NCBI GenBank assembly: GCA_027625915.1
Contig: JANTQA010000070.1
Span: 4,531,001 to 4,595,000, forward strand
From: Anaeramoeba flamelloides
Lineage: Eukaryota > Metamonada > Anaeramoebidae
Direction: 5' to 3'
Length of the DNA stretch: 64,000 nucleotides
The position numbers were made by a program, and so were the translations under genes. The notes under the pieces were generated by a model. It saw only the letters and a list, made by a program, of their open reading frames with translations, was not told the origin of the DNA and did no database searches. Shown one piece after another: positions 52,809 through 63,480 of the stretch (its first letter is position 1; every line of letters begins with the position of its first letter).

Positions 52809-55800
52809 TTAATGTTTCAGCTTTAAAAAAATTGATCTAATTCTTGTAACATCTTTTTCTCTACCTTCAACCTTTCCAAGATCAACAAAGCTTGTAACTT
52901 TTTCCCATGGTTGACCTGTACTATAGAGGTTTTCTCGTTCTTTGAGATAAAGTTCTTCTTTGCGACTAATTGTTAGAATATTAAAAAAAAATTAAGTATG
53001 AAAAAACAAAAATAATCAAAAAAATTTAGGGTTAATATTATACATTACTGTTCTGATTTTTTTGATTCTAATTTTACGTTAAAAATTATTAAATAAGAAT
53101 CAACTCTATTTCCAAAAAAATTGGTCTTCAAGAACAAATTTTTTTTTGAAAGATGTAGAAAAAAAAAAAGTAAAGAAATTATTGTGATCAAAAGTTTTTT
53201 TTTATTTCAAAATATGAAAAAATAATAATATTTTTTATATTATTCAAAATAAAGACTCAATCTCTTTATTAGAACTTGTGAATAATAAAAAAATAAGGAA
53301 ATCTTTAAAAAATTACTAAACAAAAATTCAGGAATTAGGAAAGTGCTGCCAAGCGCCGTGGAGTGCCTATCTTTTTTTTAAATTTTTAGAAATTAAATGA
53401 AAATTTCTTAAATTTTTCTATTATTTCTTAAATAAAAAAAAAGCTAACTAGCTTTTCCAGAATTCAAAAAAATTGAGTAAAATCCAAGATTTTTCTTCAT
53501 TCTTTTGAATTCTGGAAAATTTAGGCACTATATGGTACTCTATGTCACCCTATGTCACCCTATGACACTCTACGACACTTGAAGGAACTGCACAAATCCC
53601 TCATTTGAATTAGAGATGCTGAATCAAAGCGAGAGAGTGAATCTCAGTAAAATCTCTCAAAAATAGGATACTTCTACATAAATCGAGAGGGATTTTGTTT
53701 CGATTCAAATTTCTATTTTTATAATAGTCAAAAAGATTCAAATTGACCAGACGAGATTTTATCAAAGAATTAGTGATTCTATGAAGTATAAACCTGATTT
53801 TTAATTAAAATTACACCTGTGATTTTGGTGACTTTTTGAGAAAATGATAAAAATTCAAAAATAATGTGGTAACCAGGATTTAAATCTCCAACCTTCGGAT
53901 TGCAAGTTGGAAACTTGGCCAATGGCAGATTATTGATTCTCTAAAAAATGATTGTTTGAAAGGTCACAGTAATCACACTAGATGTGGTGAGTGAGATATC
54001 ACAAATTATTATTTAACTAATCTGGAAGTTTGTAAAGTATGTATACATCGGTGTCTAGTGTCTAGTTGAATTTTCACTTATTTAAAAGTTATAAAAAAAA
54101 TTGTAGCAAGTGGTTTAAAGGTTCCGAATCGATGAGTTTTGCTATTGGGGAAATTAGGCTTTTTGATCTGTTTGGATTTGGGAAAAAGTGAAAATTTTAT
54201 AGACAATAGTTCCGATCCCTTAATGTTTACAATCACTGAAATTTGAAAAAAGATGATCTTTTATAGGGTGTGGCGACATGCTATTTTGGTTCTTAGTTGG
54301 TCGATCTTCGACTTAATATGGGTTTTAATAGTGATTCAAAAAGGTAATTTTCTCATAATTTATGTTTTTTTTTCCGAAATCCAAATTGAAGAGTCCCAGA
54401 CTAATAAGTAAGAAGTTAAGTTATAAATAAAATGTGTTTTGTGTTTTCAATTGAAATATTTATTTACCTTTTTCCCAATTACCTAAAAAATAAAAAAAAA
54501 ATTTTTTTTAAAAGCACCAAATAAAACCAAACCTAAATAAAAATTTTCTTCAACACTACAAATCTCTAAATCTCACGATAACTTACCTATTAATCTTCAG
54601 ACTCTTCAATTTGGATTTCGGAAAAAAAAATATAAATTATGAGAAAATTACCTTTTTGAACCACTATTAAAACCCATATTAAGTCGAAGATCGACCAACT
54701 AAGAACCAAAATAGCATGTCGCCACACCCTATAAAAGATCATCTTTTTTCAAATTTCAGTGATTGTAAACCTTAAACTTGAGAAATTACATTGTTTTTAC
54801 ACCAAATAAAAATAAAGAAGTTCAAAGTATGTTTGTAATGTTTAATTTGAGTGTAATTATGTTTTTACATCTTTTATCGATCTCTGAGCATAAATAATTC
54901 GAAAAAAAAATTTTTTCACAGCTTAAGGGATTAGCGTCACCATAGATTTCTCTATAATCAAAGTATGTTGTAATTGGGTGTAAATGATATTAGTACACTA
55001 TGGAACAAATAGTTTCTGTGATTCTAAAAAATCTATTATAAATCTTATTGCTCAATAAATTATTAGATTTTTTACTAATGATCACAATTAAAAAAGTTTC
55101 ATTTTGAAAAAATTTTTTTTAATTCCTTTTCCAAATCTAAAAACAGAAACTCAAAATAACAGTATTCTGGTATTTGATAATTCATATTTAGAACTTCCAA
55201 AAGTAACTATTTTTATAATTTTTTAATTTCAAAGATTAACTCAATAATGATCAACATAATAGCCCAAAGACTGATTAGTTTTGTTTGCTTTTGATAAATC
55301 TACTTGTAGCATCAATAAATTTGCATGATTTGAGAAATAATTTGTCAAAAAATTTATTCGTTAATTATTTAATTTTTGAAAAAAAACAAATTTTTTAGTA
55401 ACTAATCTACATTTCGCCACAAATTTAAGAAAGATATTTTGTGACTTTGTAGTCTTAATATTGATAATTCAACCTTTAAATTTTTGCTAAAATGTAGATT
55501 TTATTCTGAAATTGTTGGGTTTTTTACTAATAGATAGATCATTTTTAATTTATGAGATCAACAAATATTACTACTTGACTAATCGATTTTTTAGAGACAT
55601 TTGAACCATGCAACATCAATGTGGTTACGTCCAATAACAATATACTTTGATCCTAGGCTTCTCCTTGGTAGACGCTAATCCCTTAATGGCCAAGTAACTT
55701 CCTTGAGTTTGCTTTTTAAATTAGATTTAAAAAGCGAACAACGGTTTCGTTTAAATTTAATCGAATTAAGTCCCTCTAAAAAAAATGATTATTGGAAAGA

Positions 55801-57298
55801 AATTTAAATTTATTAAGCCTTTACTAGTATTTGAATTATAAATGGGAAAACATTTTCACTTCGTTTTCGATATTTTTCTTTAACTGATAAATTCTAATAA
55901 ATTTCAAAAAATTTTTAGTTCAATTTCCATTTTTATAAATCTTCGAACTGTTTCTTGTCAAACAGTCCAGGACAAGGAATATTTTGAAGAACAACTAATT
56001 TTACAGAGTTTCTTAACACTTGACTTCATAAAATGCTTTATTCAAAGTTTGATCAGAAAAATTTCAAAAAGGAAAATCAAGTAAAAATTTCCAAACATAA
56101 ATTGCAATTTACTGTTAATTACAAAATAAAAAGATCAAAATTTTCATTCAACTTTCCAAAAAAATTACCTTCCAGGAATTAAAATAAATAATCAAAGTTC
56201 CCAATTCTAAAAGAGGCAAATTACAATTCTAAGCTTCGTTACGGATTTTAAAAATTTGAAATTTTACAAGACTTTTTGAAAATCTTTTTGGAAAGCTGAA
56301 TGAAAATTTTTTCCCATTTATTTTTCAACAAATAGTATCAGTATAAATAGAGTTTTCAAAAAAGTAGAGGGTTGTATTTTAAAAACTCTATTTCAAAAAG
56401 GAAATTGAAAATGAAGTGAAAATTTTACCCATTTGTAAATCAAAGACCAGTATGGGTGTGTTGAAAAAAAAAATGGCTTTGTAAAATAATATTGGCAATC
56501 AACAACCCAAGGACACCTTAAATTTTTTTTTTTTTTTGTTTCATCAAGGATTAATTTTGAATTCAAGACCCAAAAAGAAAAACAAAGAAAAAAAAACAAA
56601 ATAGAAACAAACTTGTTTTCTTTCCAAATTTTTTTTGATTGTTCATTTTTTTCTTCATACCACTTTTCGAGATCTAATTTGGCCTGTTCACGTAACTTAT
56701 TAATTTCTTCTTGTGATTGGTTTTCCTGTTCTTGAATTTGTTTTTGTACCTTTTGTTGCCATTCTCTAAGGAATTTTTTTCAAATTGATTTTGTTATTTG
56801 AATAAGAAAAAAAGAAATAAATTAGAAATCAAAACAAAAGAAGAAATATTAAAGAAAAGAAAAAAAAAGAAAAGAATTAGTTTTGGGTTTAATTTATGAC
56901 TAGGATTAACGAATGGAATTCTAAGATGCAATTACTTACAATACTGGTTTTCCAATTGATTGTTCATTATTGCTGAAATTTTCTTGTTCTTCTTGTTCTT
57001 CTTCATCTTCTTCTTCTTCGTCTTCTTCATCTTGTTCTTCCTCTTCTTGTTCGTCTTCTTCAAATTTTTCTAAGACAATCTCGTTTTCATTTTGTTGAAT
57101 TAATTCTGATCCTTCATCGTTTCCAAACAAATTTTCTTCTTTTTTTTCTTCATCCAAATTTTCGTTTGGTTGTTGAGAAAAAAACAAAGAATCCATTGAT
57201 TGTGGTTGTGGTTGGGATTGAGTTTGTTCGTTGTTTTCTTTTTGTTCGTTTGTTTGTAAAGTGGAATCTAAAAGATCAAAAAGTTGGTCGTTACTCAT
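52809..57298 (-). CDS. CLC: Clathrin light chain, three exons
   Basis: Exons on the minus strand are 57298-56940, 56765-56613 and 52965-52809; the phases fit and give 222 aa (human light chains about 230-250). Exon 1 is an acidic, Gln/Glu-rich N terminus with a long E/D run. Exon 2 is the heavy-chain-binding helix (EWQQKVQKQIQEQE, KLREQAKLDLEKWYEEKNEQ). The splice to exon 3 restores KENNRKEELYL, the NNR block of the family. Exon 3 holds the conserved C terminus PWEKVTSFVDLGK and KDVTRIRSIFLKLKH. The protein binds the clathrin hub and tunes coat assembly at endocytic and Golgi membranes. Intron 1 is 174 bp and intron 2 is 3,647 bp. An open-frame scan alone finds only exon 1. Confidence 0.93.
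53355..53525. repeat. D-type hairpin pair in clathrin intron
   Basis: Two palindromes in a row. The first (about 53375-53440) reads AAATTTTTAGAAATTAAATG to its complement; the second (53451-53519) reads TTTTCCAGAATTCAAAAA to TTTTGAATTCTGGAAAA. They are joined by AGCTAACTAGC. The pair is bounded by GAGTGCCTATC and TTTAGGCACTAT, which are partly inverted. The same modules occur in the HDAC intron array. Confidence 0.65.
53526..53582. repeat. Short degenerate tandem repeat
   Basis: Units of 10-11 bp such as TATGTCACCC, TATGTCACCC, TATGACACTC and TACGACACTT follow directly after the D-type hairpin. Confidence 0.6.
53865..53930 (-). pseudogene. tRNA-like fragment (Ala-TGC-like), degenerate
   Basis: On the minus strand, a D-arm-like CATTGGCCAAG, an anticodon half CTTGCAATCCGAAGG and a T-arm-like GGTTGGAGATTTAAATCC occur in tRNA order, followed by TGGTTACCAC. 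The 3' anticodon stem TCCGA lacks a matching 5' side, and the acceptor stem has no 5' partner. It is therefore a decayed tRNA or the head of a tRNA-derived repeat rather than a working gene. Confidence 0.4.
54220..54775. mobile_element. Family F foldback element (F1), TTAA ends
   Basis: TTAA at 54220-54223 and 54772-54775. Arms of about 200 bp are nearly perfect inverted copies: GTTTACAATCACTG, AAAAAGATGATCTTTTATAG, GGGTGTGGCGACATGC and GTTGGTCGATCTTCGAC each have their complement on the right. The loop is about 150 bp. No coding frame. The high arm identity suggests a recent element or gene conversion between arms. Confidence 0.8.
54923..55686. mobile_element. Family H non-autonomous DNA transposon (H2), TTAA target
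   Basis: TTAA at both ends (54923-54926 and 55683-55686) with 12-bp inverted ends GGGATTAGCGTC and GACGCTAATCCC. The subterminal sequence is also partly inverted. It is exactly the length of H1 (764 bp). No transposase frame. Confidence 0.8.
56111..56338 (+). mobile_element. Family I MITE (I3)
   Basis: About 228 bp. The left end is ACTGTTAATTACAAAATAAA and the right end is CAACAAATAGTATC, with inner inverted blocks AAAATTTTCATTCAACTTTCC-like and GGAAAGCTGAATGAAAATTT. It matches I1 and I2. Confidence 0.75.
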
Positions 57299-57352
57299 TT
57301 TTATAGAGGATATTTAGTAGAAAAAGAAAAGGAAAAAATGAAAAATTCAAAA

Positions 57353-57846
57353 TAGAGTAGTGAAAAAAAAATACCGTACATAAAAAAAATCCGGGACAAG
57401 ATTTTTAATTGTGAATATTAGTAAAATTATTGTGTAATTTCATTTATTTACAATCAAATTCCTTTTTTTAAGAATCGAACTTTTTCAATTATAACTCCCC
57501 CACTTATTAGAATGATGATTGATGAAATCACACTTGTTCAAAACACCATTCAATCAATCAAAAAACAAGAAGAAAAATTATCATTTTCCAAACTCTAGTA
57601 AACCTCGATAAAACTGGATTGTTTTTTGAAAAAAGTTGATCAACTTAGGCTATCAAACAATTACTCAAGTATTCTAGAGACACCTTACTTTGATGGACAT
57701 TAGGTAGGTTTATTACTAATCTCATAAAAAAATTGGTTATTTATAATAAGGATATAATTGAAATTAGACAAAAATTTTACTAATATTCACAATTAAAAAT
57801 CTTGTCCGGGATTTTTTTCATGTACGGTATTTTTTTCACTACTCTA
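57353..57846. mobile_element. Family A MITE, best copy (A3), TA target
   Basis: 494 bp between TA dinucleotides. The ends are GAGTAGTG...CACTACTC and continue as an inverted repeat of about 80 bp (TACCGTACAT, GGGACAAGATTTTTAATTGT). The interior is shared with A1 and A2. It sits just upstream of the clathrin light chain start codon (57298). Confidence 0.85.
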
Positions 57847-58379
57847 ATATAAAAATTGATTCTTTTTGAACATCAACTTTAGATTTATTTTTATGTTTAA
57901 GATTTTAATCACTTACTAATGTGTTTCAGAGATATATAAGTTGATCAATTTAAAATTTTCTCTCGTATATTTTTAATCTAGCGAGATCAATTTTTGCTTC
58001 AGTTTTATAAATTAATCGTTACTAATGAATACCAATTAGTAAGAAATTTGTGAATGATTAATTGATAAATTTAAGAATTGTTTCATAATCACTTTATTTT
58101 TAATCAAATATATTGGGTATATAACAAAGTTGAATTAAAATGAGAGCTTTGAAAGAAGTTATTTTGACTCCATTATTGTGTTTATTTTGTTGAAACAATC
58201 TATTAAATGTTTTCGAGGATACATATTACATATATGAAATTATTTTTTATTATGTGAGTGTTTCTTTTCAAAACATATCAGAAGATAAAAAATATCTTTT
58301 AATTATTTTTTATATTTTGTTTTTTTTATTATGTCGATTCATCCCAAATTGTTCGATTATTTCAATAATACTTTCTAAA

Positions 58380-58725
58380 TTAATCTATAGAGCGGTTAAA
58401 AGCCCCTTCATATTATAAATAGGATCTTCTGTATATATTGAAGATGAATAGCTAAAGTTTTTAACTTTTCTAGTAGAAAATGATATATAAATGCGTAGAG
58501 AATTGGTGACAAAGGATAACCTTGATAAGCCCCAATTCCTTCTTTTTTTTAATATCTTATGAGCCAATTTTTGATTTTTTCATTTTTTTAATAATTATTT
58601 TAATATACTGATCTATTAATGAGTGTTGCATAGAATCAAAACAATTTTTTATATCAATTGTAACTCGAAAAATAGAATAATAATAAAGACATAATTAAAT
58701 CAGAAGACACAAAATTAAAAAAACA
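58380..58725 (-). mobile_element. LINE reverse-transcriptase fragment
   Basis: On the minus strand, translated pieces read FRVTIDIKNCFDSMQHSLID and GAYQGYPLSPILYAFIYHFL, the Asp-bearing and QG-PLSP motifs of non-LTR reverse transcriptases. At least two stops or frame changes interrupt it, and the YxDD block is missing. It may belong to the same LINE as J1 and J2, but there is no overlap with which to prove it. Confidence 0.75.
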
Positions 58726-58734
58726 ATACTTTTG

Positions 58735-59000
58735 GTTAATTTAATTTAAATTGATTATGGATCATGAATGTTCACTTTGGGGGCTCGTTTTTTAATTTTT
58801 ATAATTTCTTTTTTCTTTTTTTGATCTGATTTGGCATAAAGCCAGGTCATTTTTAGCATTTACTTTTTCTTTATTATTACCAATTTATCCATATTTCCTT
58901 TTTCCTTTTTTCAGAGGATTAGCAAGTAACCACTTGATCTTTATTATTGGTGACTTTTGTTCCCAATATTAAAAATACCCAACTTGAAAAAAAGCTGAAA
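58735..59000 (-). mobile_element. Family C head fragment (C5)
   Basis: On the minus strand the order is AGATCAAGTGGTTACTTGCT, GAACATTCATGATCC and ATTAACCAAAAGTATTG, matching the C3/C4 head. It stops where C3 continues ATGGCTGTGATT, and the LINE reverse-transcriptase fragment follows directly. Confidence 0.65.
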
Positions 59001-59928
59001 ACAATAAAATAAATTCATTTTTTAATCTCTATTAAACCACAATTAAAATTAATTAGAAGATGAAGAACTATCAGCCAAGAACCAAAATAACATGTAACCA
59101 TGACAAATACAAGATAATATATTTTTTTCCAGTTTCTCGGATTATAATCTTAAATCATTAACAAATTTTCAAATTTTTATTCGTGGAAATTTAAACTTTT
59201 TAATTCCAAAATTGAAAAAAGATCAATAATAATTATATAGATATAAAATTTCTGTATTTTTGAGAATAATCATAAAAAAATATCTTAAGGGTGTAAATTA
59301 TTCTTTTGTCAAATTATTTAAAAATATTTGAGATAGAGAATAATTTTGGGTTGAGAAAGGGTATATTATTAAATTTCAAATTTAGTAATATTTAATTATT
59401 AGGTATTTTTGAAAAGTTTCTTGATTATTTTAACCCCTGTGAAAATTTTTAATGGTTTTTAAGTGCGAGAAAAATCATAAATATTATTTTGTGATTGGTA
59501 GTATTTTATTACTAAAATTGTAGAAAATCCAAAATGTTAAAAATCATCAATACTAAATATTTCTAAAAATTTATTCGAAAAACAATTTTAAACATAAAAA
59601 GTTAAGTTGAATTTTTTTCCCCTTAAAACAAGTTTCAAAGGTCTAATTCGGTCTCTTAATTATTTTTTTTTTTTTCAAAATCCTTGCCAAAATTCTCTAA
59701 CATACCATCAAAATCACCCAAACCTACCCCTACATACTCCAACATACCTTAATATACCTTAAACTACGTTTTAAATACCTACAGCCAATATATTTCAATG
59801 AAATTGACTATTTTTGAAATTTAATGAGAATTTGACCAATTTTGAAAAATAATAATTGTACCTTCATAAACTCGGCAGAAATTGCCTAAATATTCTTAAT
59901 ATTCAACAATCAATCAATATATATATAT

Positions 59929-60475
59929 AAACTAAATTCCAAAAATTTGGACACAGTTTAAACAGTTGAAAGAATAACAATACTACGGTTTAAATCCAAT
60001 TTAGAAAGAATTTTGATTTTACAACTATTTTCATTTTTTGTCTTTTTTGTTTTTGGTTTCATTTCCTTTTTTCCAGTTACGTAATCTGTTTAGTTTAGAT
60101 CTGAATTTTTTTTTTCAATGGTTGGTAGAAGGTTAGTGTTGAGTTTGTTTAATAGAATAATCACATACAATTAGTTGATGGTATCTTATAATTTGATCGA
60201 TCAACAATTGTTGGTGAAATTTTAACAAATTTACCAATACAATTTTTGTTCTCGCTTGTTTCATTATTTTGGACACACCAATTTTTATTTTTTGGTTTTA
60301 TATTTTTTTCTTTTATTTGGATTAAAATGATTACTTATTAAAACATTAATACCCTGTAACTTAAATTAGGTTTTGTATTAGGTTTGGAAAAATACAATAA
60401 ATTGTGTTTTATTTTGCCTATTTTTGATTTTGGGTGTGTCCAAATTTTTGGAATGAGGTTTATATATATATATAT
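59929..60475. mobile_element. Family E Tc1/mariner-type MITE, complete (E2)
   Basis: Terminal inverted repeats of at least 20 bp: ATTCCAAAAATTTGGACACA on the left and its complement (TGTGTCCAAATTTTTGGAAT) at 60434-60453. TATATA lies outside both ends, fitting a TA target. Ends of this kind are typical of Tc1/mariner elements. It has no transposase frame, and E1 is a second copy. Confidence 0.8.
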
Positions 60476-60714
60476 TAAAAAAATTCAATACGTTTTCTTT
60501 GACAAGCATTAAAAGTATAAACGGCGAAAGAAATTATATACTAACAATAAATAAATAATTTATAATGTTTCTCGTAATAGAACATTTTAAAAAAACATGT
60601 AAGAAAATGTAATTGTGGAATTTTGATTAAATTTCTACTTGTAAAACACTTCAAAGTACAAGAAAAGACAATTAAAAAATTATTGATTATTAATGAATTG
60701 ATGTATTTTGCTCT

Positions 60715-62942
60715 TTATTTAATTTTTAATTGTTTTTTGGTTGATACGATCAGGTTTTCAACTGAAGTAACAATTTCAATATTTTTAAGATGATTGTGAA
60801 TTTCAGTATAAATATTATCCAACTCTTCAAAGGAATTTTTATTTTCTCTGTTATATTTATCAATATATAATAAATTATTGGGACCATATATATCACGATC
60901 AATATTCTCTGGCAATTCTTTTTCGAGCTTCTTGCCATCTATTAATAGAGATGTAAGATAAGTCCAGCACCGAGCTACATTTTTTGGTGTATACCCACCA
61001 CCGCCGAGTACGAGCAATGGTAAATTATACTGTCGAATAAACCTAACACATTCAGCTGGTCCCTCAAGTGTTAAATTAAAATCCCCAATAATATCGCCTG
61101 CTAACGTATCACACCCACATTGCATAACTATTGCATTGGGCTGGAAACGATCGATCACTTCCTTCATCGTCTTTTTAAAGATATAAATATACTGTTCATC
61201 ATCAATATTGTCTTTTAAAGGTACATTGACACTATAATTTTCTCCCTTGCCTGTGCCAATTCGTGAAACCTTGCCTATTTTATTTTTTTTATATACAAAT
61301 TTTATTCAATAAATTAGATATTATATTAATTATTCACAAAATATGTTTTTTTTTTGTTATTAAAACAATTAATAACAAGTTTAGAAAAAAAAAAATTAGA
61401 GTTTTTATTGCTATTCAAGGAATTGTTAAGAAACAACCACGTTCTAGAGTATAGCCAATTACCATTAAGTGCCTATCTTTTCCAGAATTCAAAGGAATGA
61501 ATAAAAATCTTTGATTTTAATCAATTCTTTTAAATCCTGGAAAAGCTAATGGTAATGCCTTAGTTTTTTTTTTTAATTCTTGTTTTTCTTTCGAAAATTT
61601 TAATAATTTTCTTTTATTTATTAAATTAAAAAAAAAAATAACTGAAAGTGTCCTAGGTTTTCTCAAGGTTTTCTTTTTTATTCAGAAAATCACTAGAATT
61701 TCTAATCAAAAAAAAAAAAAAAAAAAAACTAACGACATTTTTCCAGTATTCAAAAGAATTGAGTAAAATTAAAGATTTCACTCAATTCTTTTAATTTTAA
61801 TAAAAGCTAACAATGTTTTTTTTTTGTGTGTTTTTATTTTATTAAATCTAGGGTTTTACTAAAATATCTTTAATTCTGGAAAGTCTAACGAAGCTTTTCT
61901 TGATATTTTCTATTTCATTCCGAGAATCAATCAAATTTTCTGTTTATTTCTTAAATTAAAAAAAAAACCTAGCGGCAGGTTTCTTGAGGCTTTTTGTTTT
62001 ATCTGTGAAGTGTTCTTGTTTTTTTTTTTTGAGGTTTTCTATTTTATTTGTGAAGTGTTCTAGGTTTTTTTGAGTTTTTTTTACTTTAGAAATAAACAAA
62101 AAATTTTAATAAATTTTCGGTTTATTTCTAAAGTAAAAAAAACCTAACGAAAATCTATTGATTTTCCAAATAAATAGAAAACTCAAAAAAACCTAACTAT
62201 AATCTATCGATTTTACAAATAAACAAAAAACTCAAGAAAACTTATCGGTGCTTTTTTTTAATTTTAGAAATAAAAAGAAAATTTCAAAAATTTTCTTTCT
62301 ATTTCTCAAATTAAAAAAAAGCTAACGATGGTTTTCCAGAATTTAAAAGAATAGAGTAAAATCAAAGATTTTACGCAATTCTTTTGAATACTGGAAAACC
62401 TAACGACTATCCAGTCTATGAAAATAATCATTAAATTTGGATTTCTGAATTAAAAAAAAAAAGAATTTTTAATTTGAGACAATTTTCTTTAATTACTCCT
62501 TTCTCTAAATAATAACAAAAAAATTTTTTTTTTTCATTTTTAAATCGATTCTAATTAATGGAAAAGAGTTTATATAAACTCTTTTTCAAAAATTGTGACT
62601 CACCTGAAATAATAAATTGAAAAAAAAATATTATCCTTTAATATTCAAAAACAATTAATAACTAAATATGATTTGTAATTCTCTTTTAAGTCATTCTAAA
62701 TCTATAAAAGCCTGATATATTAAAAATTGAAAAAAATAAAACCAAAAACTAAAAAAAAGTGAGTCACAATTTTTGAAATGAGTATTACCCATTTTTTATT
62801 ACTGAACTTTCACTGAAAAAAAGTTGAACAACAAGATTTTTTATGAATAATTAAATCCATTTTCAAAGACATTACATCGTCTCAATTTTCTTAGTGATTA
62901 TTTGTATTTTCGAAGATCTCTTTTTTTTTATTCCACATGATC

Positions 62943-63034
<92 letters not shown>

Positions 63035-63480
63035 AAAACAAAAATTTGAAAAAGCAAAGCTAAACTTGAAAAAAATGATTCTGATCCAAAAATTTGAAAA
63101 TATTTTTTGTAAAGAATACTGGAATAAACCTTCAAAACAACGTCCATTAACATTATAAAGTGAGTCAAAATTTATGAAAAATAGTTTACTTTTTTTTAAA
63201 AAAAAAATGAAAAAAACAAATGAAAAAAAAAATGATAACAAGTAATAAATAATATCCGTACCTGTATAAGGCCACCAATCGTCTTCATATTTATGAAAAC
63301 TGCAAGTCATTACCCTATTTGAAGAAAAAAATGCTGTTTCTACGCCATCTCCATGATGAATATCAATATCAATATATAGCACTCTGGTATGATGCTTTAA
63401 TAATTCTTGTATTGCTAAAACGATATCATTGACAAAACAAAATCCGGATGCTTGGCTTTTTCGTGCATGATGATATCCAC
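60715..63480 (-). CDS. Class I histone deacetylase, C-terminal two exons (gene continues past the right edge)
   Basis: Visible exons on the minus strand are 63480-63262 and 61274-60715; G+GC restores TGKVSRIG at the junction. The first begins at [20 protein letters not shown] with the catalytic His pair, followed by [16 protein letters not shown] with zinc ligands, and [14 protein letters not shown]. The second has [49 protein letters not shown] with the catalytic Tyr, and a short Lys-rich C terminus. That is about 258 aa of an expected 400 or so; the N-terminal exon(s) with the remaining fold must lie beyond 64000, because 63481-64000 contains no matching exon. The enzyme removes acetyl groups from histone lysines in the nucleus. 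The WWPY segment differs from the usual YFPG. Confidence 0.93.
61478..62400. repeat. Array of modular hairpins (D array)
   Basis: At least six palindromes of about 65-75 bp in a row. One type reads TTTTCCAGAATTCAAAAGAA, then GAGTAAAATCAAAGATTTTA and the complement (centres near 61511, 61771, 62365). The other type reads TTTTTTTTAATTTTAGAAA to its complement (near 61600, 62108, 62290). Most are separated by CTAACG-type linkers, for example CCTAACG and GCTAACG. The 62330-62400 palindrome is nearly perfect. There is no coding frame. Confidence 0.75.
62590..63178 (+). mobile_element. Family B element (B3) with an 84-base A run
   Basis: Left end CAAAAATTGTGACTCAC, an internal GTGAGTCACAATTTTTG at 62759, and right end GTGAGTCAAAATTTATG. 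A pure A run occupies 62949-63032, where B1 and B2 have shorter A-rich tracts. Both strands give long Lys or Phe frames there that are not genes. Confidence 0.75.

Larger units (their letters stand above)
52966..56612 (-). other. 3.6-kb intron 2 of the clathrin light chain gene
   Basis: Carries D-type hairpins and a short tandem repeat (53355-53582), a tRNA-like fragment (53865-53930), an F element (54220-54775), an H element (54923-55686) and an I element (56111-56338). The open frame at 56393-56599 is meaningless. The spaces between are AT-rich. Confidence 0.85.
57299..60714. other. Intergenic region between clathrin light chain and HDAC
   Basis: Contains an A element (57353-57846), a reversed LINE reverse-transcriptase fragment (58380-58725), part of a C element (58735-59000), a short F-arm remnant (59055-59130, AACCAAAATAACATGTAACC) and an E element (59929-60475). 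No host gene recognised. Confidence 0.65.
61275..63261 (-). other. HDAC intron holding a hairpin array and a B element
   Basis: A 1,987-bp intron with GTACGG donor and AATAG acceptor on the minus strand. It contains the hairpin array (61478-62400) and family B element B3 (62590-63178). The open frame at 61263-61454 has no motif. Confidence 0.85.

Noticed and set aside
61478-62400. CRISPR-like array of palindromic repeats
   Set aside because: The host is eukaryotic, the palindromes are 65-75 bp with no unique spacers of constant size, and no cas genes are present.
62937-63382. Poly-Lys and poly-Phe frames around the A run
   Set aside because: They come from the 84-base A tract of element B3; only the HDAC exon part (63262-63480) on the minus strand is real.
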